DNA of 12,596 bases from assembly GCA_009702945.1 (NCBI GenBank), contig WLGZ01000015.1, forward strand, positions 1 through 12,596. The letters run 5' to 3'. Below the pieces are notes generated by a model. It did not search any database, was not told the origin of the DNA, and saw only the letters and a list, made by a program, of their open reading frames with translations. This stretch comes from Actinomycetota bacterium. GTDB taxonomy: Bacteria; Actinomycetota; Actinomycetes; S36-B12; UBA5976. Position 1 is the stretch's first letter. Every line of letters starts with the position of its first letter. Made by a program: the position numbers and the translations under genes. Shown in pieces: positions 6,894-12,596 of the stretch.

Positions 6894-7130
6894 ATGGAAA
6901 CAATTGTTTTGAACATTCGCTGGGCTGGCTATCTTTTATTTGCAATTGGTTTAATCAATTGGAGATATCAGAACTCATTTGAAAAAGGTGCGCCACTTTG
7001 GATGTTTGGACTTGCGCTGATCATAGGAACTTACATTCCAGCAGTTTCTAAATTAATGACATCAAAAGTCGGTGTCATCGTAATTGCGATTGTTGTTGCA
7101 CTACTTCTTCTGATGGCGTTTACTGCTTAA
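6894..7130 (+). CDS. Small integral membrane protein of unknown function
   Basis: I do not recognise a family. The 78-residue product is almost entirely hydrophobic, with three likely membrane helices: about residues 9-24 (WAGYLLFAIGLINW), 34-51 (PLWMFGLALIIGTYIP) and 57-78 (a Val/Ile/Leu-rich C-terminal helix). A short polar loop RYQNSFEKGA links helices 1 and 2. There is no signal-peptide cleavage site and no enzymatic motif. Reading frame length, hydrophobic pattern, a well placed -10 and base composition like its neighbours make it a real gene rather than a chance frame. It is divergent from gpx and its stop overlaps the stop of the convergent EEP-fold gene by 4 bp. Nothing in the context fixes a role. 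Confidence 0.7.
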   Translation: METIVLNIRWAGYLLFAIGLINWRYQNSFEKGAPLWMFGLALIIGTYIPAVSKLMTSKVGVIVIAIVVALLLLMAFTA

Positions 7131-8308
7131 GGCGTAGCTGCCGGATTAAACCTGATGATGGCCTGAACCATCATGTGATCTGATCCTCGATAGTTGTTAT
7201 CAAAAGTTCCATCTTCATTTAGGCGCAACGCAACTTGATAAGCATCGACATTTAGTAATTCGCCTTTGAACATTACGTAATCAATGCGAACTGGATCACT
7301 CGAAGTGATTGGACGCTTAGGCCAACCAGAGCGATTACTTCCGGTGTAAGAAGTTGTGTAAGCATCGCCAAAGAACTTGTATTCATTAGTTGGTGCATTA
7401 AACGAATCAAGCCAACCATCTTCAGCTAATTCAAAGAGCATTCCTTTTGGTTCGCGATTGTCATACGAATTAAAGTCGCCCATCAAAACCATCGGAACAC
7501 CTTCGAGACCGCTTGCTTTGTTAAGTTCTTCAGCCCAAGTTGTAAATGCACTACCGACAAGTTCTCGATCCTTCTTACCCCGAGCGTTCTTTTCGTTGTT
7601 CAAGTGCAAGCTAACTGCCAGGAATGTTCCCGTACCGTTAAGGCCTTCAAGGTATGCCCAACTAAACTCCCGAGTCTTGGCATAACGAAGTCCGTCAACT
7701 ATGTCAGTTAGTCGACCTTGGCCTGCAGATGGAATTCCTTCCGGAAGATCTACTTGTTTGACTTTGTCTGCTTTATAAAGAATGTGCGCCGAATGTATAC
7801 AGCTATTTGGATCACAAGTATCGACTTCGGTGGTTGTTGGTACGTAGCCACCGGCTGCTGACATAGCTTGAATGTCTTGCCAATGCGTCATGCGAGCGCC
7901 ACCTTCGCCAACAACACGAATCTGCGTTGCTTCCTGCAAACCAATTACGTCTGAGTTGGATTCGTTGATGGTTCTGCCGATTGCCTCTCGACGATTCTTC
8001 CAAGATGGGACGGCGGTGTTATTTGGTTTAGCAATGTTGAAGGTCGCAAACGTCAGAGTTGGTATCGGCAAGATCGTTGGAGAAATCGTTGGCTCGGTCA
8101 CGCTCAAAGTTGGCGCTGCGCTGATAGTCGGAGCTGCGTTATCACTCTGCGGAATCCAGTTGGAAGCAGCCGGCACCACAATCAGTGAGGCGATCACTAC
8201 GAAAACTGGAATAGCGAACAGCTTGCTCTGTCTAAAGTCTTTAAATGCCGAGTGATCTGGGGGCTTAGGTGCGCGCCGTCTACCGCGGTTTTCCTCGTTT
8301 TTCCCCAT
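7127..8308 (-). CDS. Membrane-anchored, externally facing endonuclease/exonuclease/phosphatase-fold protein
   Basis: 393 residues. A basic N-terminus (GRRR at 9-12) precedes one membrane helix at about 30-48, giving an N-in, C-out anchor or uncleaved signal. A Thr/Pro/Ser/Ile-rich linker (about 58-84) leads into an EEP (DNase I-like) domain from about 85 to 388. The metal and catalytic residues are complete: N91 (TFNI), E126 (GLQEAT), H235 (SLHLNN), D278 and N280 (MGDFNSY), D343 (RIDYVMF), and D377-H378 (GSDHMMV). C165 and C170 (DTCDPNSC) could form a disulfide outside the cell. The fold covers DNases, phosphoesterases and sphingomyelinases, so substrate is uncertain; extracellular nucleic acid is one possibility. 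The ATG at 8308 has a -10-like element 6 nt upstream and no Shine-Dalgarno. Confidence 0.9.
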   Translation of the reverse strand: MGKNEENRGRRRAPKPPDHSAFKDFRQSKLFAIPVFVVIASLIVVPAASNWIPQSDNAAPTISAAPTLSVTEPTISPTILPIPTLTFATFNIAKPNNTAVPSWKNRREAIGRTINESNSDVIGLQEATQIRVVGEGGARMTHWQDIQAMSAAGGYVPTTTEVDTCDPNSCIHSAHILYKADKVKQVDLPEGIPSAGQGRLTDIVDGLRYAKTREFSWAYLEGLNGTGTFLAVSLHLNNEKNARGKKDRELVGSAFTTWAEELNKASGLEGVPMVLMGDFNSYDNREPKGMLFELAEDGWLDSFNAPTNEYKFFGDAYTTSYTGSNRSGWPKRPITSSDPVRIDYVMFKGELLNVDAYQVALRLNEDGTFDNNYRGSDHMMVQAIIRFNPAATP

Positions 8309-8314
8309 TGCCCA

Positions 8315-8320
8315 AGCCTA
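8315..8320 (-). promoter_or_regulatory. Probable -10 element for leaderless transcription of the EEP-fold gene
   Basis: TAGGCT on the minus strand (8320-8315) ends exactly 6 nt before the ATG at 8308, so the predicted transcript starts on the start codon. The -35 region is weak (TGTTCG-like at the 17-nt spacing). No Shine-Dalgarno is present. Confidence 0.45.
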
Positions 8321-8362
8321 AGCCAGTAAACCCAAAGCGAACATGTCCAAAAAGTTAACAAA

Positions 8363-8377
8363 TTGCTTAAATAGCAA
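8363..8377. repeat. Short inverted repeat between the EEP-fold gene and fhaA
   Basis: TTGCT-TAAAT-AGCAA: perfect 5-bp arms with a 5-nt loop in the 149-bp divergent intergenic region (8309-8457), the longest gap in the window. It lacks the T-run of an intrinsic terminator and could be an operator or chance. Confidence 0.2.
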
Positions 8378-8387
8378 GGGTTTCCGC

Positions 8388-8414
8388 CTGGCAAGTAGAA
8401 TTGAAGCCTGCCAG
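8388..8414 (+). promoter_or_regulatory. Possible fhaA promoter framed by an inverted repeat
   Basis: TAGAAT (8396-8401) matches five of six positions of the TATAAT -10 consensus and would start an mRNA near 8408, giving a leader of about 50 nt that carries the fhaA Shine-Dalgarno. It is flanked by perfect 6-bp inverted arms, CTGGCA (8388-8393) and TGCCAG (8409-8414), so a dimeric repressor or a hairpin could act here. No good -35 is seen at the expected spacing. Confidence 0.4.
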
Positions 8415-8446
8415 TAATTGTGAAATTTCGCAGTTTGCGCCTAACC

Positions 8447-8452
8447 AAGGAG
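8447..8452 (+). promoter_or_regulatory. Ribosome binding site fixing the fhaA start
   Basis: AAGGAG ends 5 nt before the ATG at 8458. This strong Shine-Dalgarno, the best in the window, decides in favour of 8458 over an in-frame TTG at 8401. Confidence 0.8.
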
Positions 8453-8457
8453 TCCAA

Positions 8458-9180
8458 ATGGGTTTGCTCGACAACCTGGAACAGCGCCTAGACCGAATCG
8501 TAAATGGCTCATTTTCCAAGGCCTTTAAATCTGAGGTTCAGCCGGTCGAACTTGGTGCAGCTTTGCAACAGGAAATCGATAACCGGGCAGATACCATAAC
8601 TGGGCAGACCGTCGTACCTAACATCTTCATTATTGAACTTGGCTCAGTAGATCACGAACGCCTAGAAACCTACTTTGAAACATTGAGTGTTGAACTGGGA
8701 AATTTGGCAGATGCCTATTCAAGTGAGCAGCGGTACACCACAGTTGATTCGGCTCACATATCTTTCGATCTAGATTCAGAATTGGAAACAGGTGTGTTTC
8801 GAATTCGCAGCACTGCCGCAAAGCGACCAGCCGATGTAATCGCAGCTTCCTTGGTCGCGCAGGATGTCACACCACAAGTTCCCCTAACTTCTTTCACGCC
8901 AGAAGCAACTCCATATCTAACGTCTATAACTGGTGAGGAATTTAAGATCACTAAATCAGTTACAAATATCGGACGTGGCGTCGAAGCAGATATTCAAATC
9001 GATGACACAAGTGTTAGTCGCTTGCACTGCGCGATCGTATTGGGTTCAGAAGTTTTAGTTCGCGACCTTGGCTCAACAAATGGAACTGTGGTCGATGGTG
9101 CGCGTGCCACTGAGTCGATACTTCGTGACGGTTCAATTATCAAAGTTGGAAACATTACTCTGACATACATGAGTAAGTGA
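8458..9180 (+). CDS. fhaA: FHA domain protein FhaA (DUF3662 plus FHA)
   Basis: Phosphothreonine-reading adaptor of the cell-wall and division kinase system. The 240-residue protein has an N-terminal DUF3662/FhaA domain (about 1-115, beginning MGLLDNLEQRLDRIVNGSF), which in mycobacteria contacts membrane and cell-wall partners, a short linker (about 120-155) and a C-terminal FHA domain (about 160-240). The FHA phosphopeptide-binding residues are present: G172-R173, S187-R188-x-H190 and N208-G209-T210. M. tuberculosis FhaA is over 500 residues because of a long disordered linker; here that linker is nearly absent. The start at 8458 follows AAGGAG and gives the usual conserved N-terminus. It is the first gene of the fhaA-fhaB-pstP-rodA-pbpA cluster and ends 7 nt before fhaB. 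Confidence 0.94.
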   Translation: MGLLDNLEQRLDRIVNGSFSKAFKSEVQPVELGAALQQEIDNRADTITGQTVVPNIFIIELGSVDHERLETYFETLSVELGNLADAYSSEQRYTTVDSAHISFDLDSELETGVFRIRSTAAKRPADVIAASLVAQDVTPQVPLTSFTPEATPYLTSITGEEFKITKSVTNIGRGVEADIQIDDTSVSRLHCAIVLGSEVLVRDLGSTNGTVVDGARATESILRDGSIIKVGNITLTYMSK

Positions 9181-9187
9181 GCTGACA

Positions 9188-9658
9188 ATGTCTGAACTAC
9201 TGCTCAGCATTTTGCGAATTGGTTTTCTGATCGCGCTTTGGTGGTTTGTGCTTACCGTAGTTTCAGTCTTGCGAAGAGATCTACAAGCGCCTCGTGATGC
9301 AAAGCCATTAACTCCAGCGCGCTCTGGCAAACGACCAAGTCCTAGGCCAACACTTCGTGCCCGCAAAACTTCAACTCAACTGGTAATCGTTGAAGGCGCA
9401 CTTACTGGAACTGCCGTTCCATTAGGTTCATCTCCAATCATTATTGGTCGAGCACCTGATGCCACAATCGTTTTAGATGATGACTTCGTAAGTACGCATC
9501 ACGCACGCTTAACTCCAAATGGCAACCATTGGATGGTTGAAGATCTTGGTTCAACAAATGGAACTTGGATTGATCGCACTCGCGTAACAACGCCAACTGT
9601 TTTCCGGCCGGGGACGCAACTTCGGATTGGCCGAACCAGCATGGAATTGAGCTCATGA
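9188..9658 (+). CDS. fhaB: FHA domain protein FhaB (FipA-like), membrane-anchored
   Basis: Second phosphothreonine-binding adaptor of the cluster. At 156 residues it is almost the same length as mycobacterial FhaB/FipA, which is linked to the divisome. One N-terminal membrane helix (about 8-28) is followed by a basic, Pro-rich cytoplasmic linker (about 29-62) and an FHA domain (about 64-156). FHA residues visible: G87-R88, S102 and H105 in VSTHHARL, and N124-G125-T126 in GSTNGTW. The start is 7 nt after fhaA with only a weak purine-rich site, and the stop overlaps pstP by 4 nt (ATGA), so translation is likely coupled along the operon. The presence of fhaB between fhaA and pstP matches the standard actinobacterial order. 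Confidence 0.94.
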   Translation: MSELLLSILRIGFLIALWWFVLTVVSVLRRDLQAPRDAKPLTPARSGKRPSPRPTLRARKTSTQLVIVEGALTGTAVPLGSSPIIIGRAPDATIVLDDDFVSTHHARLTPNGNHWMVEDLGSTNGTWIDRTRVTTPTVFRPGTQLRIGRTSMELSS

Positions 9659-10854
9659 CCGGTTTAAGTCTTCGTTTTGCCGCCCGCTCCGAAATTGGCA
9701 GGGTGCGTCGCAATAACGAAGATGCGGGATATGCAGCAACCGACTTACTCGTAGTGGCTGATGGCATGGGTGGTCACGAAGCTGGTGAACTAGCTAGCGC
9801 TGCAACGGTAGCGGCAGTAGTTGCGGCTGCGGCTTCCACTGTTGGTGCTGATGAAGTATTGAGTCAACTTGCTGAAGCCGTTATTACTTCTGGTGAATAC
9901 ATCGCTGATGTTGTTGCCGGTAATCGTGATCTCGCAGGCATGGGAACGACCATGACAGTTGTTGCACTACGAGAAGACCGCATTGCTATGGCACATGTTG
10001 GTGATTCCCGCGCTTATGTATATCGCGATTCGGAATTGCAGCAAATGACAAAGGATCACACTTTTGTTCAGACTTTGGTCGATTCGGGTGAAATCACAAT
10101 AGAAGAAGCAGCTGTACATCCACGACGCAATCTAATGATGCGAGCAATCGATGGCATCCACGCAGTTGAGGTTGACTTATCCGTTCGGGAAACTCGCGAA
10201 GGTGATCGCTACTTAATTTGTAGTGATGGGCTTTGCGGAGTAATCGATGCAAATCTAATTGCTGAATGCTTAGCTCATGAAGATTTAACTCAAGCTGTAA
10301 CACAATTAATTGATGCTGCTATGTCAGCTGGCGCACCTGACAACATAACGGTTGTCGTTGCAGACGTAGTTAACGACAGCATTGAAGTTGATCCAGTGTT
10401 AATTGGTTCTGCTGCTGATTCACTAAACCAATCTCGCCTACCTGCTGTTGACTTTCCAGATGAAGGTGAAGCATCAGTTCTAGTTAAAGAATTTGACTTA
10501 CTAGATTCTGGCAAAAACTGGTTGGTGCCAGTGCTTTCAACAATTGGAGTTATCGCTGTTGGAATTGCTGCCACGCTTTGGTGGTTAGCTAACCAATGGT
10601 TTGTCGGGGTTTACGAAAAAGAAGATGTGGTTGCAATCTTCCAAGGAATCCCTGCAGGTGGCATGTATCGCCTAGTTGAGATTTCTGAAATTGAAGCAGG
10701 CAAGTTACCAGAATTTGAACGGGATCAGGTTTACCAAACTTTTGAATCTGGAGATTTTGAAAGTGCCGAAGCTGCAGTTGAACGCCTAAAGCTCAGTGCA
10801 GATCTATGTGTGCTGAATCCTGCAACACCTGGTTGTCCGGAGCTTGCTCAGTGA
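9655..10854 (+). CDS. pstP: PP2C-type serine/threonine protein phosphatase PstP
   Basis: Mn/Mg-dependent phosphatase that reverses Ser/Thr kinase signalling controlling growth and division. It has 399 residues. The PP2C domain (about 5-238) carries the expected acidic metal ligands: D23 in RRNNEDA, D36-G37 in VVADGMGGHEAGE, D117 in HVGDSRAY, D191-G192 in ICSDGLCGV, and D229-N230 in APDNITV. A juxtamembrane segment (240-288) leads to one membrane helix (about 289-311) and an outside region (312-399) that ends with two cysteines (C385, C394) capable of a disulfide. This architecture matches mycobacterial PstP, though the juxtamembrane and outside parts are shorter than the ~514-residue M. tuberculosis protein. 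It overlaps fhaB by 4 nt upstream and rodA by 4 nt downstream. Confidence 0.96.
   Translation: MTGLSLRFAARSEIGRVRRNNEDAGYAATDLLVVADGMGGHEAGELASAATVAAVVAAAASTVGADEVLSQLAEAVITSGEYIADVVAGNRDLAGMGTTMTVVALREDRIAMAHVGDSRAYVYRDSELQQMTKDHTFVQTLVDSGEITIEEAAVHPRRNLMMRAIDGIHAVEVDLSVRETREGDRYLICSDGLCGVIDANLIAECLAHEDLTQAVTQLIDAAMSAGAPDNITVVVADVVNDSIEVDPVLIGSAADSLNQSRLPAVDFPDEGEASVLVKEFDLLDSGKNWLVPVLSTIGVIAVGIAATLWWLANQWFVGVYEKEDVVAIFQGIPAGGMYRLVEISEIEAGKLPEFERDQVYQTFESGDFESAEAAVERLKLSADLCVLNPATPGCPELAQ
10839..10842 (+). promoter_or_regulatory. Ribosome binding site supporting the rodA GTG start
   Basis: GGAG within the last codons of pstP, 8 nt before the GTG at 10851. It favours that start over an in-frame ATG at 10806. 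Confidence 0.6.
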
Positions 10855-12239
10855 GCGAAACCCTAAATCGCTATCGAGTTTCAACTCGGCGCTCAGCTGA
10901 GTTGGCGCTATTAGTTGGGGCTTGGCTGATCGGAGTTTTTGCCTGGATCCTGGTGGATTCTGCAACGGGTGAAACCTCATTAGGTGGCTGGACTTCGTTA
11001 CTTAGTGCAGGCGTGCTGCTCTTAATCACACATGGCGTAGTGCGCTGGCAGGCACCTTATGCCGACCCACTGTTGTTGCCTAGTGTGGCTGCGTTAAACA
11101 TGCTGGGCCTTGCCATGATTCATCGGCTAGACATTGCCGCGGCGCAACGTGCAATTAGTAACGGTAGTCCGATGCCGACTCCAGATGTGTACTTGCAATT
11201 GACATGGATGCTAGTTGGCCTGGTTGCATTCATGTTGGTCTTATCTTTCGTTGGTGATCATCGCAGACTACAAAGATTCACATTCACTGCCGGGTTTGCT
11301 GGAATTGCACTTCTTTTTCTACCGTTGCTACCTTTCATCGGCAGCGAAGTTAATGGCGCTCGACTCTGGATTAACTTTCTCGGCTTCACTTTTCAACCAG
11401 GCGAGTTAGCCAAAGTTGCCCTAACAATTTTCTTCGCTGGTTTTTTGGTTACCCGAAGACACTCACTTGCGCTCGTTCACAAGAAAATTCTTGGCGTAGG
11501 AGTTCCGCGTGCAAAAGATGTTGGCCCACTTCTTTTAGTTTGGTTCGCTGCACTTTTAGTTTTGATTTTGGAACGCGATCTTGGAACTTCGCTACTTTTG
11601 TTCGGGCTATTCATCGTGATGCTTTATGTGGCAACTGGTCGACGCTCTTGGGTACTGATCGGTGGCTCGTTGTTAACTGTTGGTGGTGGGCTGGCTTATC
11701 AAGCATTCGGTCACGTGCGAGTGCGCTTTGATGTTTGGTTAGATCCATTCGCTGATGCAAATGGTTCCGGATTTCAAATTGTGCAATCGCTCTATGGCTT
11801 TGCTAATGGTGGAATCTTTGGAACTGGTTGGGGTCAGGGTTACCCGCAATTAGTTCCGTTTGCAAAGACTGACTTCATTACTTCCGCACTCGGCGAAGAA
11901 CTGGGTTTGATGGGAATGATTGCAATCTTGTTGTTGTTTGCAATTGTTGTTGAGCGTGGCGCTCGAGCTGCAGTTGCAACTCGCGATCCGTTTGGTAACT
12001 TGCTAGCAATTGGTCTTACAACCGTAATTGGGCTGCAGACCTTCATTGTGATTGGCGGCGTCACTCGGCTAGTTCCGCTAACCGGATTAACAACTCCGTT
12101 CTTGTCCTATGGCGGTTCTTCCTTGGTCGCTAACTACATAATCATTGCGCTGTTGATTCGAATTTCTAACGCTGCTCGGGCACCGGAAGTTACTGATGCT
12201 GAGTTAGTGCTGCGTCAGGATGGTGAAGGCAATGATTAG
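10851..12239 (+). CDS. rodA: SEDS-family peptidoglycan glycosyltransferase RodA/FtsW
   Basis: Multi-spanning glycan polymerase that works with a class B PBP during wall growth. Starting at GTG 10851 (GTGA overlap with the pstP stop), it has 462 residues. Signatures of the SEDS family are all visible: GSEVNGARLW (about 164-173) with the following PGELAK, the ERDLGTS motif (about 241-247), FGTGWGQGYPQ, the KTDFITSALGEELGL segment with the catalytic-type Asp D341 and E349, and the C-terminal PLTGLTTPFLSYGGSS (about 409-424). Ten or so hydrophobic helices are expected. The partner pbpA follows with an 8-nt overlap, so the pair is the classic SEDS-bPBP unit. Family members in this locus are called RodA or FtsW depending on species; position next to pstP and pbpA favours RodA. 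Confidence 0.94.
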   Translation: MSETLNRYRVSTRRSAELALLVGAWLIGVFAWILVDSATGETSLGGWTSLLSAGVLLLITHGVVRWQAPYADPLLLPSVAALNMLGLAMIHRLDIAAAQRAISNGSPMPTPDVYLQLTWMLVGLVAFMLVLSFVGDHRRLQRFTFTAGFAGIALLFLPLLPFIGSEVNGARLWINFLGFTFQPGELAKVALTIFFAGFLVTRRHSLALVHKKILGVGVPRAKDVGPLLLVWFAALLVLILERDLGTSLLLFGLFIVMLYVATGRRSWVLIGGSLLTVGGGLAYQAFGHVRVRFDVWLDPFADANGSGFQIVQSLYGFANGGIFGTGWGQGYPQLVPFAKTDFITSALGEELGLMGMIAILLLFAIVVERGARAAVATRDPFGNLLAIGLTTVIGLQTFIVIGGVTRLVPLTGLTTPFLSYGGSSLVANYIIIALLIRISNAARAPEVTDAELVLRQDGEGND

Positions 12240-12596
12240 ACAAATCAATCGAGTCACTGCCGCCATAGTTGTGCTTCTACTGGCATTGATTATCAATCTT
12301 TCTTACATTCAAGTTTTCAAAGCTGGTGACTTACGAGGTCAAGCTGGCAACCAGCGCGTGACTTTGACTGAGTATTCACGCGAGCGCGGCCCAATTCTGC
12401 TTGCTTCTGAAGCGATCGCTGAATCAACACCAACTTCTGATGCCTTGAAGTATCTACGCGAGTACCCAGATGGTTCGACTTACGCCTCGATCACAGGTTT
12501 TTACTCTTTGGTTTACGGCGCAACTGGAATTGAATCGGAAGCCAACAATATTCTTGCTGGAAATGACAGTCGCTTCTTCGTTGATCGCCTGCAACA
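12232..12596 (+). CDS. pbpA: Penicillin-binding protein PbpA, N-terminal part, truncated by the window edge
   Basis: Start of a class B PBP (transpeptidase). About 121 residues are visible: a short cytoplasmic tail, one signal-anchor helix (about 10-25, AAIVVLLLALIINLSY), then a region closely resembling the mycobacterial PbpA N-terminus: IQVFKAGDLR, NQRVTLTEYSRERGPIL (about 43-59), YLREYPDGSTYASITGFYSL and the LVYGATGIE stretch. The transpeptidase SxxK, SxN and KTG motifs lie beyond base 12596. The ATG at 12232 overlaps the rodA stop by 8 nt, with GAAGG (12225-12229) close upstream. The frame stays open to the last base, so it is cut by the window, not broken. It should act with RodA outside the membrane in septal or lateral wall synthesis. 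Confidence 0.93.
   Translation, partial: MIRQINRVTAAIVVLLLALIINLSYIQVFKAGDLRGQAGNQRVTLTEYSRERGPILLASEAIAESTPTSDALKYLREYPDGSTYASITGFYSLVYGATGIESEANNILAGNDSRFFVDRLQ

Noticed and set aside
8363..8377. TTGCT/AGCAA hairpin as an intrinsic terminator
   Set aside because: Arms are only 5 bp and no T-run follows on either strand; neither flanking gene ends there. Kept only as a low-confidence repeat.
8401..8457. N-terminal extension of fhaA from an in-frame TTG
   Set aside because: The extra 19 residues do not resemble the FhaA N-terminus, while the ATG at 8458 has AAGGAG 5 nt upstream and gives the usual MG-LD beginning.
9441..9767. Antisense open frame across fhaB and pstP
   Set aside because: Opposes conserved coding sequence in both genes and its translation shows no recognisable domain.
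10806..10850. rodA start at ATG 10806
   Set aside because: It would overlap pstP by 49 nt and add a Cys-rich stretch that is only the shifted reading of the pstP end; GTG at 10851 has a GGAG and a typical 4-nt overlap.
1..12596. CRISPR arrays, tRNA or rRNA genes, insertion sequences, toxin-antitoxin or phage defence genes
   Set aside because: No repeat-spacer pattern, cloverleaf, transposase or defence-type domain was found on reading; all sizeable frames are accounted for by housekeeping-type genes.

Overview
The window looks like a piece of a compact, streamlined actinobacterial chromosome. The gene order fhaA-fhaB-pstP-rodA-pbpA is an actinobacterial hallmark. Base composition is much more AT-rich than in typical high-GC Actinobacteria (mid-40s % GC, judged by eye). 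Genes overlap or nearly touch, and no gap exceeds about 150 bp. This fits small-genome freshwater Actinobacteria such as the acI/Nanopelagicales type; the lineage is an inference and was not tested. No RNA gene, mobile element, CRISPR array or pseudogene was seen.

Region 1 (1-3923, + strand) is a nucleoside uptake and salvage operon: the 3' part of an ABC nucleoside permease, cytidine deaminase (cdd), thymidine/pyrimidine-nucleoside phosphorylase (deoA), a small degenerate cupin, and adenosine deaminase (add). Region 2 (3920-6803, - strand) holds deoxyribose-phosphate aldolase (deoC), a phosphohexomutase-superfamily enzyme (pgm; here probably the phosphopentomutase step) and a glutathione-peroxidase-family thiol peroxidase. 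Together regions 1 and 2 can import nucleosides, deaminate cytidine and adenosine, phosphorolyse pyrimidine nucleosides and send (deoxy)ribose-1-phosphate through the 5-phosphate to glyceraldehyde-3-phosphate. Purine nucleoside phosphorylase is not in the window.

Region 3 (6894-8308) holds an unrecognised 78-residue three-helix membrane protein on + and, convergent with it on -, a membrane-anchored, externally facing endonuclease/exonuclease/phosphatase-fold protein.

Region 4 (8458-12596, + strand) is the growth and division signalling cluster: FhaA, FhaB, PP2C phosphatase PstP, SEDS glycosyltransferase RodA/FtsW and the start of the class B penicillin-binding protein PbpA. Its genes are tightly packed or overlapping. 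The kinases pknA/pknB would be expected just downstream, outside the window.

The most informative non-coding signal is a recurring TAnnnT hexamer placed exactly 6 nt before the start codon of four genes without a Shine-Dalgarno (cupin, pgm, the small membrane protein, the EEP protein). This implies leaderless mRNAs. Two convergent gene pairs also overlap by exactly 4 bp at their stop codons. I found no strong evidence for a wholly new system. The best leads are the metal-ligand-free cupin coupled to add, the leaderless promoter pattern, and a possible link between the exported EEP enzyme and nucleoside uptake.
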